A DNA stretch of 64,000 bases from Streptosporangium sp. NBC_01756 (GTDB lineage Bacteria; Actinomycetota; Actinomycetes; Streptosporangiales; Streptosporangiaceae), in assembly GCF_035917975.1 (NCBI RefSeq), contig NZ_CP109130.1, forward strand, positions 868,001 through 932,000, in the 5' to 3' direction. This document shows positions 8,626-16,085 of this stretch, piece after piece. Under the pieces are notes generated by a model, which had not been told where the DNA came from, searched no databases, and saw only the letters and a program-made list of their open reading frames with translations. The translations under genes were made by a program, and so were the position numbers. Within the stretch, counting starts at the first letter, position 1. Each line of letters starts with the position of its first letter.

Positions 8626-9252
8626 ATGGCACGCAAGGCGCCGAGCAGGAGCGGCTCATGGGAATGGAGCCGTACGGCAGAGACACGCAGGAGCATGCTC
8701 CAGGCCGCCGGTGAGGTCTTCACCGAGAACGGCTTCGCCGACGCCAACGTGGCCGACGTCGTGGCGCGGGCGGGCTCCAGCGTGGGCAGCCTCTACCACC
8801 ACTTCGGCGGCAAGACCGAGCTGTTCCTCGCCCTGTGGGAGGAACACCAGGCCGCGCACGAGGAGGAGGCGGCCTCGACCGTGGCGAAGGCCAGGCAGGC
8901 CGGCGTCACCGACCCCCTGGAGCTGTTCGTCGCCGGGGCGCGCGCCTTCCTGGAGGGCTCCTGGCAGCGGCACGACCTGGCACGCCTGTTCATGGACGGC
9001 GACGGACCGCCCGGTTTCGAGTTGATGCGCCGCACCCGGGGCCGCGACTGGGTGCGGCAGAACGCCGTCCTGCTCGGCGCGGGCGACGAGCCGATGGACC
9101 GCCTCACGGTGGCCGTGCTGACCACCGTCATCGGCGAGGCGGGCCGCGAGGTCGTCACCTGCGAGACCGAGCAGGAGGCCGAGCGGGTCATCGAGGCCGC
9201 GCTTGAGCTGATCAGCCGCTTCGGCCCGCTGCGGGGCCCCGACGACCGGTGA
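8626..9252 (+). CDS. TetR-family regulator, probable repressor of the CTAGAA-N5-TTCTAG regulon
   Basis: 208 residues. The N-terminal TetR HTH runs from about residue 20 to 66 (MLQAAGEVFTENGF ... SVGSLYHHFGGKTELF), followed by an all-helical ligand domain. ATG at 8626 follows GAAGGAG. It is divergent from the acyl-CoA dehydrogenase operon and is the only regulator inside the island. That makes it the obvious candidate for the repeated palindrome, with an acyl-CoA intermediate as a plausible inducer (inference from similar beta-oxidation regulators). Confidence 0.92.
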   Translation: MARKAPSRSGSWEWSRTAETRRSMLQAAGEVFTENGFADANVADVVARAGSSVGSLYHHFGGKTELFLALWEEHQAAHEEEAASTVAKARQAGVTDPLELFVAGARAFLEGSWQRHDLARLFMDGDGPPGFELMRRTRGRDWVRQNAVLLGAGDEPMDRLTVAVLTTVIGEAGREVVTCETEQEAERVIEAALELISRFGPLRGPDDR

Positions 9253-9293
9253 CCGGGTCGGCGCCTCCGCGGATCCGCCTCACAGGCCACCCC

Positions 9294-9358
9294 GGCGCGG
9301 GAAGTCAGGGCACTCCACCGCACTCCAACGCGGGAAGTCAGGTCACCCGGCGCGGGAA
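9294..9358. repeat. Short direct repeats GCGGGAAGTCAGG
   Basis: Two copies of GCGGGAAGTCAGG and a truncated third (GCGGGAAGGT) occur in the 121-bp gap between the converging TetR and MaoC genes. Positions are approximate. No function is evident; they could be remnants of slippage or contribute to termination. Confidence 0.5.
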
Positions 9359-9373
9359 GGTGTCCGGCGCGCG

Positions 9374-10225
9374 TCACCCGTCCCGGAAGGTCGCCCGCCC
9401 ACGGTCGATCACCACGGTCCCGTCGTCCTTCACGGTCCGGAACAGCGCGGTGCCGCCGTCCACCCAGATGGAGACCGTGAGCGGCTCCCCCGGAAACACC
9501 GGGCTGCTGAAGCGCCCGGACATCGACGTGAAGCGGGCGGGGTCCGAATCGGCCACGGTGTGCAGCAGCGCCCTGCCGGTGATCCCGTAGGTGCACAGGC
9601 CGTGCAGGATCGGCCGCTCGAACCCCGCCCGCGCCGCGAAGGCCGGATCGGAGTGGAGCGGGTTGCGGTCCCCGGACAGGCGGTAGAGCAGTGCCTGCTC
9701 GGGCCGGGTCGGGCAGGTCACCTTGTGGTCCGGCGCACGGTCGGGCTCCGCCCACTCGTCACGAGGGCCCCGTTCGCCGCCGAACCCGCCCTCACCCCTG
9801 ATGAAGACCGAGCTCCGGCTGGTGATCAGCCGGTCGCCCGTCTCCGGGTCCACGGCGTTGGTCTCGCTGGTCACCAGGGCGCCCGACCCCTTGTCGTAGA
9901 TCCCGGTCACCGTGCCGGTCACGCGGACCCGGCCCTCGGGGGGCAGTTCCCGGCGCAGCTCGAAGGCCTGCTCGGCGTGGACCAGCATGGCCGGGTTGAA
10001 ATCGCCCAGGCTGCGGCCGATCGGCGCCTGGGCGGCCAGGACCGCGAAAGTCGGCAGCACGCGCTGCCGGACGCCCGCCGAGTTCTCGGTGGTGAAGGGC
10101 AACTCCCGGAGCGGGTCGCCCAGGCCGGCGCCCACCCCCACGGCGTACAGCAAGGTTTCCGCGGAGGTCCAGGAGCGCTCGTGCGACGGGCCCGGCACGC
10201 CCACGACGCCGTGGTCGAGGGGCAT
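9374..10225 (-). CDS. MaoC-type (R)-specific enoyl-CoA hydratase, double hotdog
   Basis: 283 residues: a degenerate N-terminal hotdog (about 1-140) and a catalytic C-terminal hotdog with the hydratase-2 motif YRLSGDRNPLHSDPAFA followed by RPILHGLCTYGI; the Asp, Asn and His of this motif are the family's active-site residues. It hydrates 2-enoyl-CoA to the 3-hydroxyacyl-CoA. It sits 1 bp downstream of the SDR gene in a two-gene operon, together supplying the hydration and 3-hydroxy oxidation steps after the acyl-CoA dehydrogenase. The overall shape resembles HsaF/ChsH-like and peroxisomal multifunctional enzyme hydratases. Confidence 0.92.
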   Translation of the reverse strand: MPLDHGVVGVPGPSHERSWTSAETLLYAVGVGAGLGDPLRELPFTTENSAGVRQRVLPTFAVLAAQAPIGRSLGDFNPAMLVHAEQAFELRRELPPEGRVRVTGTVTGIYDKGSGALVTSETNAVDPETGDRLITSRSSVFIRGEGGFGGERGPRDEWAEPDRAPDHKVTCPTRPEQALLYRLSGDRNPLHSDPAFAARAGFERPILHGLCTYGITGRALLHTVADSDPARFTSMSGRFSSPVFPGEPLTVSIWVDGGTALFRTVKDDGTVVIDRGRATFRDG

Positions 10226-10226
10226 C

Positions 10227-11153
10227 TCAAGCCTCCGTTCCGGGGATGCGGCCGTTCTGCAGCGCGTTGGGCGCCGCCTTGCTCACCAGGTCCGGGATCA
10301 CCGCGCCGAGCTCGGCGGGGTCCCATCGGGCGCCCTTGTCCACTCCGGGCCCGGCGTGCCAGCCTTCGGCCACGCTGATCACACCGCCCCGGACGTTGAA
10401 GACCCGGCCGGTGATCTCCCTGGCCTCCTCGCTGGCCAGCCAGACCGCGAGCGGCGCCACGTTGACCGGGTCCCCGGGATCGAACTCGTCCGCTCCCGGG
10501 ACGGGACGGGCGATTCGCGCCAGGTTCTCGGTCATCCGGGTGAGGGCGGTGGGGGCGAGCGCGTTGACCGTCACCCCGTATCTGGCCAGCTCCTGGGCGG
10601 CGATGACCGTCAGCGCCGCGATGCCTGCCTTGGCCGCGCCGTAGTTGCCCTGGCCGGGATTGCCGTAGATGCCCGACGAGGAGGTGGTGTTGATCACCCG
10701 TGCGTCCACCGGGACGCCGGACTTGAACCGCTCCCGCCAGTAGGCGGCCGCGTGCCGCAACGGAGCGAAGGTGCCCCGCAGATGAACCCGGACCACCGCG
10801 TCCCACTCCTCGGCCGACATGTTGACCAGCATCCGATCCCGCAGGATGCCGGCGTTGTTGACCAGGACGTGCAGATCCCCGAAGTGCTCCACCGCGGCCC
10901 GCACCAGCCGGCCCGCACCCTCGAAGTCCGAGACGTCCTCCCCGTTGACCACCGCCTCACCCCCCATCGCGCGGATCTCCTCCACCACCTCCCCCGCCGG
11001 TCCGGCCGACGACCCGGTGCCGTCCACCTCGGCCCCCAGGTCGTTGACCACCACCCGCGCCCCCTGGCGGGCGAACTCCAGCGCGTGGCCACGCCCGATC
11101 CCCCGAGCCGCCCCGGTCACGACCACCACCCGTCCCGCCACGATCCCGCTCAT
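10227..11153 (-). CDS. SDR-family 3-hydroxyacyl-CoA dehydrogenase (HSD17B4-like)
   Basis: 308 residues. NAD(P)-binding TGAARGIGRG, the NNAG motif, and the Ser-Tyr-Lys catalytic set (TTSSSG, then YGAAK) are all intact. The VVNDLGAEVDG stretch and long C-terminal part resemble the dehydrogenase half of peroxisomal multifunctional enzyme 2, matching its MaoC partner downstream. I used ATG at 11153 because GGGGAG lies 5 bases upstream; the earlier ATG at 11165 abuts the operator and has no ribosome site. Likely oxidises the 3-hydroxyacyl-CoA made by the MaoC enzyme. Confidence 0.92.
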   Translation of the reverse strand: MSGIVAGRVVVVTGAARGIGRGHALEFARQGARVVVNDLGAEVDGTGSSAGPAGEVVEEIRAMGGEAVVNGEDVSDFEGAGRLVRAAVEHFGDLHVLVNNAGILRDRMLVNMSAEEWDAVVRVHLRGTFAPLRHAAAYWRERFKSGVPVDARVINTTSSSGIYGNPGQGNYGAAKAGIAALTVIAAQELARYGVTVNALAPTALTRMTENLARIARPVPGADEFDPGDPVNVAPLAVWLASEEAREITGRVFNVRGGVISVAEGWHAGPGVDKGARWDPAELGAVIPDLVSKAAPNALQNGRIPGTEA

Positions 11154-11167
11154 GCGACTCCCCATTC

Positions 11168-11184
11168 CTAGAATTGATTTCTAG
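11168..11184. promoter_or_regulatory. Operator copy E upstream of the SDR/MaoC operon
   Basis: CTAGAATTGATTTCTAG, a perfect CTAGAA-N5-TTCTAG inverted repeat, 14 bp upstream of the SDR start codon. This is the best copy in the window and defines the consensus. Confidence 0.75.
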
Positions 11185-11280
11185 AATGACACTGGTCACT
11201 CCACTCGCCCCTGTCAACCCACAGGCCCGGAAAAACCCGAGAGGATCACGCCGGGCACGCCGACGCCGGGTCACCCCGGA

Positions 11281-11345
11281 CCCGGTGGCACCCGGTGGCA
11301 CCCGGTGGCACCCGGTGGCACCCGGTGGCATCCGGTGGCATCCGG
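11281..11345. repeat. Tandem 10-bp repeat (CCCGGTGGCA, about 6.5 copies)
   Basis: Five copies of CCCGGTGGCA, one TCCGGTGGCA and a partial TCCGG, in the leader region of the HAD gene, 54 bp before its start. The unit is close to one helical turn. The surrounding gap (11185-11398) shows no other gene. Confidence 0.95.
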
Positions 11346-11398
11346 AAAAAGCAGTGGGGCTCGGTCACTGCGGGTGGATAGCCTGCACGGGGCGAAAG

Positions 11399-12106
11399 AT
11401 GGGAGATGCCGACGTGAGGCGCAAAGGACAGGTGCTCGTCTTCGACGCCGACGACACGCTGTGGGAGAACAACCTCCTCTTTGAGCGCGTCATCGACGAC
11501 TTCCTGCACTGGCTGGAGCACCCGACCCTCGGCAAGGCCGAGATCCGCGCCATCCTCGACGACATCGAGAAGGCGAACGCCGTCACCCACGGCTACGGCA
11601 GCAAGATGTTCCTGCGCAGTCTCCACGACTGCCTGGAACGGCTGCGCGAACGGCCGGCGACCGCGGCGGAGCGCCGTCACCTCGACGGCCTGGTGGTGGC
11701 GCTCGTCGAGCACCGGGTGGAGCTGGTCCCCGAGGTGGCCGAGACGCTCACCGCCCTCGGCGACCGGCACGACCTGCTCCTGCTCACCAAGGGCGATCCC
11801 GAGGAGCAGCAGCGCAAGCTGGACGTCTCCGGCCTCGCCCATCACTTCCGCGACATCCACATCGTGGCGGAGAAGGCCGTCGACACTTATCTGTGGCTCG
11901 CGGAGAAGCACGGGCTGACGCCGTCGGCGACCTGGATGATCGGCAACTCCCCGAAGTCCGACATCATCCCCGCCCGGCAGGCGGGGATGAACGCCGTCTT
12001 CATCCCGAACGACAACACCTGGGTGCTTGAGCAGACCGAGCTCGACCCCGACGACGGAGGAGTGCTGCGGCTGCGGACGTTCTCCGAGCTGCCGAACCAC
12101 TTCTGA
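11399..12106 (+). CDS. HAD-superfamily hydrolase
   Basis: 235 residues with all HAD motifs: I, FDADDTLW (the nucleophile and acid Asp); II, LLTKG; a conserved Lys in AEKAVD; IV, IGNSPKSDIIPA. An alpha-helical cap lies between motifs I and II. Probably a soluble phosphatase of small phosphometabolites. The start is ATG 11399; GTG at 11414, behind GGGAG, is an equally good alternative. The Nudix gene follows 19 bp later and the P-loop gene after that, suggesting a co-transcribed nucleotide/phosphate-metabolism group of unknown purpose. Confidence 0.88.
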   Translation: MGDADVRRKGQVLVFDADDTLWENNLLFERVIDDFLHWLEHPTLGKAEIRAILDDIEKANAVTHGYGSKMFLRSLHDCLERLRERPATAAERRHLDGLVVALVEHRVELVPEVAETLTALGDRHDLLLLTKGDPEEQQRKLDVSGLAHHFRDIHIVAEKAVDTYLWLAEKHGLTPSATWMIGNSPKSDIIPARQAGMNAVFIPNDNTWVLEQTELDPDDGGVLRLRTFSELPNHF

Positions 12107-12125
12107 CAGCTAAGGAAATCCCCAC

Positions 12126-12572
12126 ATGACCACCCCTTCCCCGGAGGGTCCCACCGGGCAGGTGCGGAAGACGCCCTCCGTCTCCTGCGTGTTCATCTGC
12201 CACGACGGCCACGGCCGGGTGCTGCTGGCCCGGCGCGGCGCCGGTGCGCGGGACGAGCCCGGCACCTGGGACTGCGGCGCCGGCGCGCTGGAGTACGGCG
12301 AGTCGTTCGAGACGGCGGTCGCCCGCGAGGTCCGCGAGGAGTATTCGACGGCCGCGCTGGAGATCGAGACGATCGGGGTCCGCAACGTGCTGCGGGAGGA
12401 ACCGGTCTCCCACTGGGTCGCGGTGATCTTCGCAGTCCGGGTGGACCCCGCCGGAGCGGCCATCGGCGAGCCGCACAAGTTCGACGAACTGGGCTGGTTC
12501 GCGCCGGATGCCCTGCCGCACCCGCTGCACTCGCAACTCACCGAGAGCCTCCGGCTTTTCGCTTCACGGTGA
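12126..12572 (+). CDS. Nudix hydrolase
   Basis: 148 residues. The Nudix box is complete: GALEYGESFETAVAREVREE, matching GX5EX7REUXEE. AAGGAAA precedes the ATG. The protein resembles MutT/ADP-ribose pyrophosphatase-type members, but the substrate (an NDP linked to another group) cannot be told. It lies 19 bp downstream of the HAD gene and 52 bp upstream of the P-loop kinase gene. Confidence 0.9.
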   Translation: MTTPSPEGPTGQVRKTPSVSCVFICHDGHGRVLLARRGAGARDEPGTWDCGAGALEYGESFETAVAREVREEYSTAALEIETIGVRNVLREEPVSHWVAVIFAVRVDPAGAAIGEPHKFDELGWFAPDALPHPLHSQLTESLRLFASR

Positions 12573-12624
12573 GCATGCCCCTCCTCGCATATAGTCCGCT
12601 TCACAGGGCGGAAGGACGTACAGA

Positions 12625-13170
12625 ATGCCAACGGAGCCTGGGCGCTTCATCGTTGTCACCGGCGGTCCGGGATCGGGCAAGAGCACGCTGATCGACCGCC
12701 TGCAGGAAGCCGGTTTCGCACGCTCGGACGAGGCGGGCCGCGGCATCATCCAGGACCAGACGGCGATCGGCGGGCGCGCGCTGCCCTGGATCGATCCGGA
12801 CCTGTTCGCCGAGGCGATGCTCTGCTGGGAGCTGCGCTCCTACCGCCTCGCCGTGTCGGATGCCGCGCTCGCCTTCTTCGACCGGGGCATCCCGGACATC
12901 GTGGGCTACCTGCGCCTCGAAGGACGCCCGGTCCCGCCGCACCTGCACGCCGCGGCGCAGCGTTTCCGCTACCACCGGCGCGTGCTCGTCGCACCCCCGT
13001 GGCCGGAGATCTACGAGCAGGACGACGAGCGCAGGCAGTCGTTCGAGACGGCGCAGCGGACCTACGAGTCCATGGTCGCCACCTACACGGACTACGGCTA
13101 CGAGCTGGTGACGCTGCCACGTGCGCCCATCGAGGAACGACTCCGGTTCGTGACCGGCTGGCTCGGCTGA
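12625..13170 (+). CDS. AAA/P-loop ATPase, nucleotide-kinase-like
   Basis: 181 residues. The Walker A loop GGPGSGKST lies at about residues 13-21; FFDRGIPD resembles the Walker B/DR motif of small kinases, and YEQDDERRQSFE looks like a lid helix. Proteins of this type (AAA_28) are predicted small-molecule kinases. GGAAGGA precedes the ATG. It ends 15 bp before the converging MFS gene. Substrate unknown. Confidence 0.85.
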   Translation: MPTEPGRFIVVTGGPGSGKSTLIDRLQEAGFARSDEAGRGIIQDQTAIGGRALPWIDPDLFAEAMLCWELRSYRLAVSDAALAFFDRGIPDIVGYLRLEGRPVPPHLHAAAQRFRYHRRVLVAPPWPEIYEQDDERRQSFETAQRTYESMVATYTDYGYELVTLPRAPIEERLRFVTGWLG

Positions 13171-13185
13171 CCACCCCTGCCGAGC

Positions 13186-14433
13186 TCAGGCCCGGGAGTG
13201 GTTGCCGGGCGGCGCCGGAGAGGCCGGCTCCCGTTCCCCCTCTTCCGGGGTGAGCCGACCGCGGCGGCCGAGACGGTGGACGGCGAGCGCGCACACGGCC
13301 CCCAGCGCCGACAGGACGAGCCACGGCAGTGCCGTGGCTCCGCCGTCCAGCAGCAGGCCGGTCAGCAGGTTCCCCAGGGCGATGCCGATCCCGGCCACGG
13401 TGTTGTAGAGGCCGTAGTGCGTGGCCACCAGCCGGCCGCCGGCCAGCGAGACGACGGTGTCCATCTCGAAGGGATAGATCAGCGTCGTGGCGAGGGTCAG
13501 CAGCACCGCGCAGAGCAGGACCGCGCCCACCCGGGGCACGGTGGCGTGCGGCCATGCCGTACCGGTCAGCGCCAGGGGTAGGAAGGCCGCCGCCATGAGA
13601 AGCAGACCGCGGGTCATGGCCTGAGGGTGGGACCAGCGACGCCGGGCCCGCTCGGTGACGCGGAGCTGACCGGCGATGGCCACGACGGCCGACAGCACGA
13701 ACAGCACGCTGACGGCACCTGCGCCGTCCAGCTGCAGCGGGAGCGCCAGATACAGCTGGAACGACAGTACGTACGACCCGGCCATCGCCAGCGAGAACAG
13801 CAGGAACGACCGGCCCGACAGCACGGTCCGCCAGTCGGCGAACACTCCGCCGCCGGCGGCGTCGCCGGCCCGGCACTGTGGCAGCGCGCGGATCTGGAGC
13901 ACGGTCAGCGCCGCGAAGACGGCCGCCGCGGTCAGGCAGGCCAGCCGGAAGTCCACCGCGACCAGGGCCAGCCCGATGAGCGGCCCCACCAGGATGCCGG
14001 CCTGATAGAAGACGTTGAACAGGGCGAACGCCTCCACCCGGCGGTCGGCGGCGTCATGGGCGAGGTAGGCGCGGACAGCCGGGTTGAACAGGGCTCCGGC
14101 GAACCCGGTCGCGGCCGAGGCGACCAGCAGCGCCGGTAGCGAGTCGACCAGTCCCAGCAGGGCGAAGCCCGCGGTGCGCAGCAGGCATCCGGCGACGATG
14201 ACGGGCTTGTAGCCGAGCCGGTCGGCCAGGGTGCCGCCGAGCAGGAACAGGCCCTGCTGACTGAGGTTGCGCACCCCGAGCACCAGCCCGACCGTCCAGG
14301 CGGCCATGCCCAGTCCGCCGGACAGGTGGCCGGCCAGGTAGGGCATCAGCATGTAGAAGCCGATGTTGATGGTGAGCTGGTTGAGCATGAGCAGCTGGAC
14401 GCTGCGGTCGAAGGAGCGCAGACGCCGCCACAT
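13186..14433 (-). CDS. MFS transporter, probable exporter
   Basis: 415 residues, about 12 transmembrane segments, with the motif GGTLADRLGYKPV in the loop 2-3 position and a charged C-terminus. Its start overlaps the stop of the PLP-enzyme gene by one base (TGATG), so the two are translationally coupled. That coupling suggests it exports the product of that enzyme (inference). It resembles drug-efflux MFS proteins. Confidence 0.88.
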   Translation of the reverse strand: MWRRLRSFDRSVQLLMLNQLTINIGFYMLMPYLAGHLSGGLGMAAWTVGLVLGVRNLSQQGLFLLGGTLADRLGYKPVIVAGCLLRTAGFALLGLVDSLPALLVASAATGFAGALFNPAVRAYLAHDAADRRVEAFALFNVFYQAGILVGPLIGLALVAVDFRLACLTAAAVFAALTVLQIRALPQCRAGDAAGGGVFADWRTVLSGRSFLLFSLAMAGSYVLSFQLYLALPLQLDGAGAVSVLFVLSAVVAIAGQLRVTERARRRWSHPQAMTRGLLLMAAAFLPLALTGTAWPHATVPRVGAVLLCAVLLTLATTLIYPFEMDTVVSLAGGRLVATHYGLYNTVAGIGIALGNLLTGLLLDGGATALPWLVLSALGAVCALAVHRLGRRGRLTPEEGEREPASPAPPGNHSRA

Positions 14434-15491
14434 CAGGAGCTCACCACTGTGGCGCAGCGGGTCCAGCGCGACACCTCGGCGTCGCCGGGGTGGGCGATCT
14501 CGTCGGGCTCGTCGGCGGGAGGGCGGTCGAGCAGGTTGTATGCGGCGCAGTAGGCGTCGTCGAAGACCGTGGTGTAGTAGCGGGCGGGCCCGTCAGGAAA
14601 GATCGCCACGATGCGGGTGTGCGGGGGCAGCACGCGGGCGTACCACGCGGCGACCACGGTGACGGCTCCGACGCTCCAGCCTCCGGTGGTGTAGTGGGTG
14701 GCGGCCAGTCGGCGACTGGCCCACACCGCCTCGTGCGGGGCGACCCAGTGCACCTCGTCGAACGCGTCGTAGGCGACGTTGCGCGGGCGGATGCTGCTGC
14801 CGAGACCGCGCATCAGCCGGGGCCGCGCCGGCTGTCCGAAGATCGTCGACCCGGTGGCGTCCACGCCGATCAGGCGGGTACGCGGGGAAAAACGGCGCAG
14901 CACGTCGATGATGCCCGCCGAGTGTCCTCCGGTGCCGACGCTGCACACCAGCACGTCGACCCGGCCCACCTGGGTGATCAGCTCGTGGGCCAGCCCCGCG
15001 TAGGCGTCGACGTTGTCGGGGTTGTCGTACTGACGGGCCCAGTAGGCCTCCGGATGGGCTCTGAGCAGCTCCTCCACCCGATCCAGGCGGGCCTGCTGCC
15101 AGCCACCCACCGGGTGCGGCTCGGTGACGGTCTCGATACGTGCGCCGTAGGCGGCCAGCATGCCGTGCACGATGGCCTCCATACCGGGGTCGGAGACCAC
15201 CGTGACCGGGTGGCCGTACACGATTCCGGCCAGGGCGAGCCCCAGTCCGAAGGTCCCGGAGCTGGAGTCGACGATCATCGCGCCCGGCGCGAGCTCGCCG
15301 CGGGCACGGGCACGCTGGACGATGTACAGCGCGGGACGGTCCTTGAGCCCGCCGGGGTTGGCCCCCTCCAGTTTGGCCCAGAACGCCCGGCCCTCTGGGG
15401 CGAAGGGTTCACCGATCCGGCAGACAGGTGTCCCTCCCACCAGGTCGGCGAGGCGGGGCGATTGGGCGTGGACGGTGGAAACAGACGACAT
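14433..15491 (-). CDS. PLP-dependent cysteine-synthase-like enzyme
   Basis: 352 residues of fold type II. The PLP lysine is K50 in [10 protein letters not shown]; the phosphate loop is VGTGGHSAG, and SSSGTFGLG replaces the SSGNxG substrate loop of cysteine synthase. It differs from housekeeping CysK/CysM and is nearer SbnA-like and other biosynthetic beta-replacement enzymes. It may use O-acetyl- or O-phosphoserine, but the nucleophile is unknown. It lies 83 bp downstream of a small membrane-protein gene and is coupled to the MFS gene, making a compact three-gene unit. The His- and aromatic-rich C-terminus ([16 protein letters not shown]) is typical of this subgroup. Confidence 0.88.
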   Translation of the reverse strand: MSSVSTVHAQSPRLADLVGGTPVCRIGEPFAPEGRAFWAKLEGANPGGLKDRPALYIVQRARARGELAPGAMIVDSSSGTFGLGLALAGIVYGHPVTVVSDPGMEAIVHGMLAAYGARIETVTEPHPVGGWQQARLDRVEELLRAHPEAYWARQYDNPDNVDAYAGLAHELITQVGRVDVLVCSVGTGGHSAGIIDVLRRFSPRTRLIGVDATGSTIFGQPARPRLMRGLGSSIRPRNVAYDAFDEVHWVAPHEAVWASRRLAATHYTTGGWSVGAVTVVAAWYARVLPPHTRIVAIFPDGPARYYTTVFDDAYCAAYNLLDRPPADEPDEIAHPGDAEVSRWTRCATVVSS

Positions 15492-15574
15492 GATGCACCC
15501 TTACATTGGTCGTGGGTCGGTGACGGCACGTCGGTGAGCGGCCCGTCCCGGTGGACGGCGACGCCCGGCGCGCG

Positions 15575-15958
15575 TCAGCAGCGACAGACCTCCAGGGTGT
15601 GGGTGAGCACGGACCGCGCCCGGTGTCCATCCGGCGGGGCCCTGCCCGACCGTCCGAGCAGGGGCTGGGCCGGGGACATGGCGGCGGCGCCGGCCTGGGT
15701 GAGGATGGAGACCACCTGGACCGGCGGCGCGGACCATACGGCAGGGAGCACGCATTCGACCGCATGGGCCTGTTCGCAGTGGTGGTCCTGCGACGACGGA
15801 TGGGAATCGGCGGTGACGGCCGCCTCGGCCCGGCACAGCCGGTCCTTGTAGGGGATCGCGGCGTGGCTCCACATGTGGATCACCGTGATGATTCCGAGCA
15901 GCAGGACAAGCCACACGGCCACGCGTGGCTTGCTCTGGGCCTCGCACTTCATACTCAT
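15575..15958 (-). CDS. Small Cys/His-containing membrane or secreted protein
   Basis: 127 residues: a short basic N-terminus (MSMKCEAQSKPR), one hydrophobic segment (VAVWLVLLLGIITVIHMW), then an extracytoplasmic region with His and Cys pairs (SSQDHHCEQAHAVEC) and a RAPPD stretch, ending LEVCRC. The architecture resembles actinobacterial DUF6153-type proteins (recalled, unverified). It has no clear Shine-Dalgarno and may be leaderless. An inverted repeat sits immediately upstream. It is the first gene of a unit with the PLP enzyme and MFS. Metal or thiol handling is a guess only. Confidence 0.6.
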   Translation of the reverse strand: MSMKCEAQSKPRVAVWLVLLLGIITVIHMWSHAAIPYKDRLCRAEAAVTADSHPSSQDHHCEQAHAVECVLPAVWSAPPVQVVSILTQAGAAAMSPAQPLLGRSGRAPPDGHRARSVLTHTLEVCRC

Positions 15959-15961
15959 ATC

Positions 15962-15988
15962 TAGTGACTTAATGTACTCACGTCACTA
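15962..15988. promoter_or_regulatory. Inverted repeat upstream of the small protein/PLP/MFS unit
   Basis: TAGTGAC and GTCACTA arms (7 bp each) separated by 13 bp, starting 4 bp upstream of the ATG at 15958, in an unusually AT-rich stretch. A candidate operator overlapping the promoter; the binder is unknown. Confidence 0.45.
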
Positions 15989-16085
15989 CGGAATGTTAAA
16001 TCGGGGAGGCCCACCCCGGATCGGGCGGCCTTCCCGGAGAGCCGTCACGACGGCGAACCGGGCCGGCTTCCGGACCATGACCCCG

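Noticed and set aside
11281-11345. Possible CRISPR or origin iterons
   Set aside because: No spacers, no cas or replication genes nearby; simple tandem array.
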